A DNA stretch of 64,000 nt from Cytidiella melzeri (taxonomy: Eukaryota; Basidiomycota; Agaricomycetes; Polyporales; Irpicaceae). Both the position numbers and the translations under genes were made by a program. The DNA lies in assembly GCA_022592445.1 (NCBI GenBank), contig JABYQR010000204.1:18514-82513 (forward strand). The letters are read 5' to 3'. A model generated the notes under the pieces. It searched no databases, was not told the DNA's origin, and saw nothing but the letters and a program-made list of their open reading frames with translations. Shown here piece by piece: positions 58,876 through 64,000 of the stretch (the first letter of the stretch is position 1; the number at the start of each line of letters is the position of its first letter).

Positions 58876-59678
58876 ATGTTCTCCATCAAGAGCCTTGCCG
58901 TTGTTGCCACCCTCGCCTTCGGAGCCATCTCTTCCGTCATTGCCGCTCCCGCCCCAGGAGAGTCCAACAACATCCTCGCTCGTTGCGGATGCGACAGCGC
59001 GTCGACTATCATCACCGACGTGACCGCTTCCGTCCAGGTTTACACTAACCAGCTGCGTACGTCCGAGTTGTTGTGCTTGCCCTCACCGCCGTAACACTAA
59101 TTTTGTGCTGATATCATCCTTAGGGGCACTCGCCGCGGCTGATGTGACCGTCGATGCTGTTACGCCCATTGTCAAGGGTATCAGTGGTGTGCTTGTCGAT
59201 GCCACCGTGAAGATCAACGCCCTCGTCGGTGCGGACGCTAACATCGTTCTGGCTACCGTGGACGGCACTGCACAGGTTACCGTCTCTGTCCTCGCCCAGC
59301 TTGTTGCTACTCTCGTCGCAGTAAGTTTGCGCTGTTTGTCATAAATGGTTACATGTACTCATTTAACATCTATAGGACATCTTCGGTGCCATCGGTGTAA
59401 TCCTCAACCTCGGCGGGGTTGTTGGCATCAGCGCCGTCATTGCTGTCTTTGCTTCTCTCGGGTAAGTCACATAGCTCTTGTTACCCGTGGACACGCCGTT
59501 GACAGACAATTGTAGCGAGGTCCTCGGGTACTTCTGCTGCTGCTGTTTCTCCGTCGTTGCCGCAGCTGGTCTGGACATCAAGGCTGCTATTTCTCTTCTC
59601 ATCGGTGGCGATATCCTCGCTGTCATGGCTCGCCTCAATGTCTCCATCCTCAAGGTTGCTCTTGGCATCAAGCTCTAA
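58876..59678 (+). CDS. Small secreted hydrophobic protein, Agaricomycete family
   Basis: 208 aa from four exons: 58876-59056, 59124-59320, 59376-59461 and 59516-59678 (phases close). A clear signal peptide, MFSIKSLAVVATLAFGAISS, with cleavage near VIAAPAPG. The mature part starts with RCGCD, then helical Ala/Val/Leu-rich segments (VTVDAVTPIVKGISGVLVDA, VTVSVLAQLVATLVADIFGA, LNLGGVVGISAVIAVFASLG) and an unusual run YFCCCCFSVVAAAG. It ends VSILKVALGIKL. It is not a hydrophobin, as the eight-Cys spacing is absent. The function is unknown. The gene has a good TATA box and rather biased codons, suggesting high expression. Confidence 0.8.
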
Positions 59679-60144
59679 GGTGCTTGGGTGGATGTTCTGT
59701 CAGATAGACTAAGCTCGTATAGTTAATATCATACACATAGTTTCTTTGATTGAAACGGTCATATTTCGATGCACAGAGGCTCGCTGCTGTTCGCAGAAAA
59801 CCGCCAGTGCACTAAGTAAGAGTTTCTTGTGCACAATATTCTGCACATGAACATGTTCAGACAATGGTTTACCTAATTGCCAGAGCTTCTCATATCCGGA
59901 CAGGTCCAAATTTTGTTTCAGCTGAATGTGGTGGCAGTCTGTTGGTCATTGCCAGCGATGGTGTGTGTGCCATAAACCATAAGACAGACTCAGCCCCGAT
60001 GTACTTACTTTCCTTGCTCAAACGAGCCCTTTTCTGTAGCAGATGATGAAGAAACCCACATACGCATACACATAGGACACACTGACATTCTGCACAAAGT
60101 ACAATATTGATTCAACCGGTACACAAAAATCAGATGGCTATCGA
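59679..60144. other. Intergenic stretch between convergent genes
   Basis: No gene recognised; should hold the 3' UTRs of the secreted protein gene and of PRE4. Confidence 0.5.
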
Positions 60145-61268
60145 CTACTGTGTCTGCCCACCATACCCTCGAATACCCTCCGCGAATCCCCAGCTAGACT
60201 CCAATACGATAGGGTCAGAGATATGAACGCCGTTGTCGGTCACCGTGCTGATTTGGAACTACACAAAGCGAAAGACATCAACAGTGACACGAGATTGGTA
60301 TTAAATAGACGCACCTTGTTTAAGCTCCTTGCATCACGGTAGAACAAGACTCGCATGGACTCAACCAGGATCTTTCGAGCTTCTTCTTCTGTGAGAGTGT
60401 TCTCGCGGCCGTCGACAGCATTTCGGAGGAGTGGGATGGCTATATGAGCACCGTAGCCTGTAGCAATTGATGGGGAGGTATAGGTCGTGCCCAGAAGATC
60501 GACATACGCAAGGAAGCTGTGCGTTGGATAGACGAGGAGTGGTGAGTTCGGGTTCATTCGATGAGCTATGGAACGGGTGAAAATACGTACTTCTTGCCGT
60601 CCTTCCTACCGCCAACTAGCAACGAGTTCCACAATGGGTTCATTTTCGTCCTTCGGTTATACATCACGCGAGCAAGGTACTCATGTATCTCTGCCGGGCC
60701 GAGCTCATGCTTGTCTCCCGACGTGAACTCTTCTATGGCAAGCTCTTCAAGCGTACTCTGGATGTACTGGAAGTCGGAGAGATCGCCAGAAGCACCTATA
60801 ACAGTGGAGCTGCCAACGGGGTGAAGACGTTGGATGGACTTGAATCTGGCCAGCGAGCCATAGGACGCTACAAGTGAAATCATGAACGAATGCGGATGTT
60901 GCACGAAAATCGGACGCACCGAGAGTATCGGCAGCCATCATAATTCCATCTTTGAACTTGATGGCCAAAACGCTTGTTCCTGTGACTATCGGTTGTCTGC
61001 CAGCACGATGCATCGTTCAGCGCATGACAATACTCCAATGTCAGGGCATTGGCCACTCACTGTGTGCGCTGTACACCCTCCGCGAACGTATCGTTGTGAT
61101 TCTGACGCTTATGCATCGGATAGGTATTGTATGCATCAAAGGCATCGTTACGCTGTTGAGCAGTCAAGGTGTCCCTTATTCAGCTACGTACTGGGACTGC
61201 ATGTTTCTGGCCACTTCTGCGGAATTTGAACTTACGGGACGACCCCAGCTCAGCGGAAAATGATCCAT
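60145..61268 (-). CDS. PRE4: 20S proteasome subunit beta7 (beta type-4)
   Basis: Non-catalytic beta subunit of the 20S proteasome, 264 aa from six exons on the minus strand: 61268-61236, 61152-61061, 60996-60920, 60867-60591, 60516-60315 and 60258-60145 (phases close). The start MDHFPLSWGRPRNDAFDAYN is followed by QRTQQPIVTGTSVLAIKFKD and GIMMAADTLASYGSLARFKS, where GTSVLA replaces the catalytic GTT. Next come IGASGDLSDFQYIQSTLEEL and NPLWNSLLVGGRKDGK, then FLAYVDLLGTTYTSPSIATG. The C-terminus FAEGIRGYGGQTQ is the beta7 arm that reaches the opposite ring. Length fits yeast Pre4. Confidence 0.94.
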
Positions 61269-61528
61269 TGCTGTGAGTGTACAGTTGCGTGTGGTGATTG
61301 TAGGTGTAGGGAGAAGTCAGTCAAGGTCGGAGACAATGGATGGAAGGGGTGGGACGCGCAATGTACGCGCAAGCTGGATTCAGAGGACGCGTTGCGTATG
61401 TAAGCACACCAGTCATCTTCATTTGGAAGGTCACGTTGTTTGATTACATCGAACGTTTGGTTCACATCTAAACCACAGCACGTCATCCTCTCTTGTACCG
61501 GTACCACCACCATCGAAGATAGACGCCC

Positions 61529-63999
61529 ATGACTACTCCTTCGACTCTCGACGTACCTATGGCGACAGCAGCGCGAACGAAGTCCAGCTCACCTGCAGCT
61601 GGACCAGTTCGAAGAGAGGGCTCTGTGGAGCCCTTTGAACCATACGGGGGCAGACCTAAAAAATCTGCTCCCAAATCTTTGACCTCGAAAGAGGCCCCTG
61701 CTCTGCAGGACCCCGAGGTCTCTAGTGGTGCAACTACTAGAGGCCTCAACCCAATCCCTGAGGGTTCCACCGCCCCTGCGCATAGCTTGGGTGCTGGCTC
61801 GCACGGGACTCAACTTCATGCCCCCGAAGTCTCTAGTGGTGCAACTGCTAGAGACCTCAAATCAATCCCTGAGGGTTCCACCGCCCCTGCGCATAGCTCG
61901 GGTGCTGGCTCGCACGGGACTCAACTTCACGCCCCCCCGACGTATGCGACTATTGTCCAGACGTCGCAGGCGAATGAGGTGCCGCTACAGGTAAGCATAC
62001 GCACCCCCCAACTATCCATCGATCCACGTGCCTGTCATCTGATGGGCACGAGGATTTACTTCGCGCAATATGGGACTGCGCTTACACTCGTGTTTCGAAT
62101 TCAGATTCCGACATCGACCCAGGCTGTTCCAGCCGGGTCTAATCCTTTCCAAGGGCAAACGCACACCAGTGAGCCTGAGGACAGAAACCAATCGCAGCGA
62201 ACCGAGGAAGGATCTATCCTTCACGCATTCGTGTGCAGAGGCGAGAACGCAGTGGGTGACATCCTGGATCGTGTCATCGAGTCGTTCGACAATATCGCGA
62301 TGGCGGCCCCTAGTTGGGACCCGTCTGGCGCGTTCTTCGCGGAGCTGCCTGTAGGTAGGCGGGAATTCGCTCGTAATCGCATCGTGGGTCTGTTACAAAT
62401 GGTGACAGACCATTTCGAAGCGTACTTCCGAAAGTGGGACCCTGCTTCCCCTTCTCTTCTCATTGCGTCTACTCAGGCGCACCGACACATCAAGGCCTCA
62501 ACGTTTATCCGGGGCACGGTGTCCGACATGGCTTCCAGCGTCAGTCAGATTCGCTCTGACATGGCCAAGCTGCGTAGTGAGCGGAGGCTCAGGTTCCAAC
62601 AGGAGCATATGGAAGTGGACGACGAGGCTTTGCCGTCGTATGCCCGCCCGACAAAAGCGTCTGCAGCCAAGGGACCTGGTCCCAAGGCCAAAAAGACGCT
62701 TGACTCGATTTGTGTTGCCCCGGTCGTACCTCTCGTAGAGAGCATGGCGGCGCGGTAAGCGATGCGATGACTTCTGCAGACGAGGGTGGTGCTGCCTCCG
62801 AAGCGGAAGAGATCATGACACCGGGAGCTCGGAGGAGCTACGCCGATGCCACCAAAAAGAAGGGGAAAGACAAGGCGCCGGCCAAGTCTCCGTTCGAGGG
62901 TATGCACCCATCAGTCGCGTTGACCCATCGTCAGCGCCAAGCAGCGGCTGCCAAGAAGGCGGCTGCCTCTGCCTCCACATCGACGACTGCTCCTCCTGTT
63001 GTGGCGGGAGAACCAGTCTTGGAAAGCGTCCGCGTGCGGACTCCACTCATACCACGGAGCGCCCTGACACTCCATCCACTGCAGCTCCGCCAGCGAAGAA
63101 GCTTCGACTGCTGACGACTGGTTCAAGTCGCTCTCGGTGGAGATGATCAACAACTTCGCCCTGGGATTACGAGTCTTGGGCCCTACGGCCGTTGACTTTA
63201 GCATCGACCAGATCCTAGCGACTGGTCAACGAATGGGCTCCTTCGGTTTCCCAATCGAGGTGTCCTCCCAATCTGTCCCCCCCCTCCTCCTGCTCCGGCG
63301 AACCCCCCTGCAAATGCTTCGGCAGGACAGGGTGCGAGTACCCCGGCAGCACGAGACAAAGGAAAGGGGAAAATCGTTGTTCCAGGCACCCACCCTGCGA
63401 GTGATACCAAGCCAGATGCGAGAGCAAATCTCGTACGAGAGCCTAAGCCTAAGGCCCCCGTGTCCATGCCCCCCGGCCTCCAGAGTCTAAGACTACGGTG
63501 GTGATTACGTTCCACCAGTCTGCTGACGAGGGGTCGATTCGCAAGGAAGAGGAAGTTCGAGCCATTGTGGCCCGACTTTATCACAGCTGGCAGCTTGCTG
63601 AGCACGAAAAGAAGGGAGGCGCGATGACCACCCTCCAGCCGAAACTGAACCCTGTCATCAGGGTGAAGTGGGACGAGAAACGACGAAACCAGCTGCAGTT
63701 GGCTTTCCAAGTGCGTCCCGAACTCAACTTCGTGAATTGGCTCGAAGACGTCTGGACGAAGATGACCACTGAGAATATCGCTGGTTATCCCTTGTCCTCC
63801 TCATACCCTCCTGTCCTCTTGGTACATATGTACACGTCGATGGCGGAACTTGTGATCCAAGCTTGCCCAAGCAAGGATCTATCAATTCAGGATATCTTCG
63901 CGGAAATGTCGAGGAACAATCCTGAGGTTTTCCAACACCTGGTCCCGTCGAACTACACCCCTGTCGCGTTCTGGGGTGCGGGTCATAGGAAAGGCTCTC
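61529..63999 (+). pseudogene. LINE-like retrotransposon ORF1 (Gag-like), frameshifted, runs off the window
   Basis: Coding-like DNA in changing frames. 61529-62758 (409 codons) starts MTTPSTLDVPMATAARTKSS, has two copies of a 37-residue repeat, then THTSEPEDRNQSQ and a helical region RREFARNRIVGLLQMVTDHF. The reading then moves through at least four frame changes (near 62730, 63090, 63280 and 63472) and continues open to the window end (FHQSADEGSIRKEEEVRAIV, LNFVNWLEDVWTKMTTENIA). Composition (Pro/Ala/Ser/Lys-rich, RRSYADATKKKGKDKAPAKS) and size resemble ORF1 of fungal Tad-like LINEs, but no reverse transcriptase is in view, so the class is a guess. Two breaks fall at C runs (63277-63284 and the CCCCCC near 63470). 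Confidence 0.5.
61711..61932 (+). repeat. Two tandem copies of a 111 bp in-frame repeat
   Basis: Copies start at about 61714 and 61825 and encode EVSSGAT..., then IPEGSTAPAHS and GAGSHGTQLHA twice. They differ at only about ten positions, so the duplication is young relative to the surrounding frame breaks. Confidence 0.85.
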
Positions 64000-64000
64000 C

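Overview
The window looks like nuclear DNA of a filamentous basidiomycete of the Agaricomycetes, possibly a polypore. The support is genes split by many 45-60 bp GT-AG introns, several members of the Agaricomycete-specific DUF6533/DUF6534 membrane-protein families, a chromodomain Ty3/gypsy element, and fungal forms of the housekeeping genes. The species cannot be named from the sequence alone. All gene models are manual splice predictions.

Layout. 1-10 kb is accessory: the 3' end of a DUF6533 gene, an 11-exon MFS transporter of the Dal5/allantoate-permease type, a DUF6534 gene, a frameshifted MYND-finger remnant and a broken DUF6533 gene on the minus strand. 11.3-13.6 kb holds a PTC7-type PP2C phosphatase. 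13.6-27.8 kb is a repeat island: AT-rich spacer, a 68 bp minisatellite, a roughly 2.6 kb imperfect inverted repeat whose arms each carry a TATA box and a related Cys-containing reading frame, a 7.63 kb chromovirus inserted next to it with 759 bp LTRs and a CAAGA target duplication, and an old inverted LTR relic. 28-43 kb is the conserved core: a Gvp36-like BAR protein, proteasome beta2, GAR1, a Mis14/Nsl1 kinetochore protein, an aldehyde dehydrogenase, another DUF6533 gene and glycogen synthase. 44-49 kb has a DUF6533 gene, a truncated tandem copy of it, and a polytopic membrane protein. 49.5-53.7 kb is a KDM4-type histone demethylase. 54.7-55.4 kb is a 734 bp MITE. 56-61.3 kb has a single-pass membrane protein, a small secreted hydrophobic protein and proteasome beta7. 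61.5-64 kb is a decayed LINE-like ORF1 running off the end.

The genes do not form one pathway. Two head-to-head pairs (BAR/PUP1 and Mis14/ALDH) probably share promoters. The most informative part is the mobile DNA. The chromovirus appears to be self-primed in the manner of Tf1: a 10-nt stretch just after the 5' LTR is exactly complementary to the predicted 5' end of its own RNA. It also has an extra reading frame before gag and a candidate -1 gag-pol frameshift site. Older copies show CpG to TpG/CpA loss, which points to cytosine methylation of repeats. Several frame breaks lie at short homopolymer runs, so some may be assembly errors.
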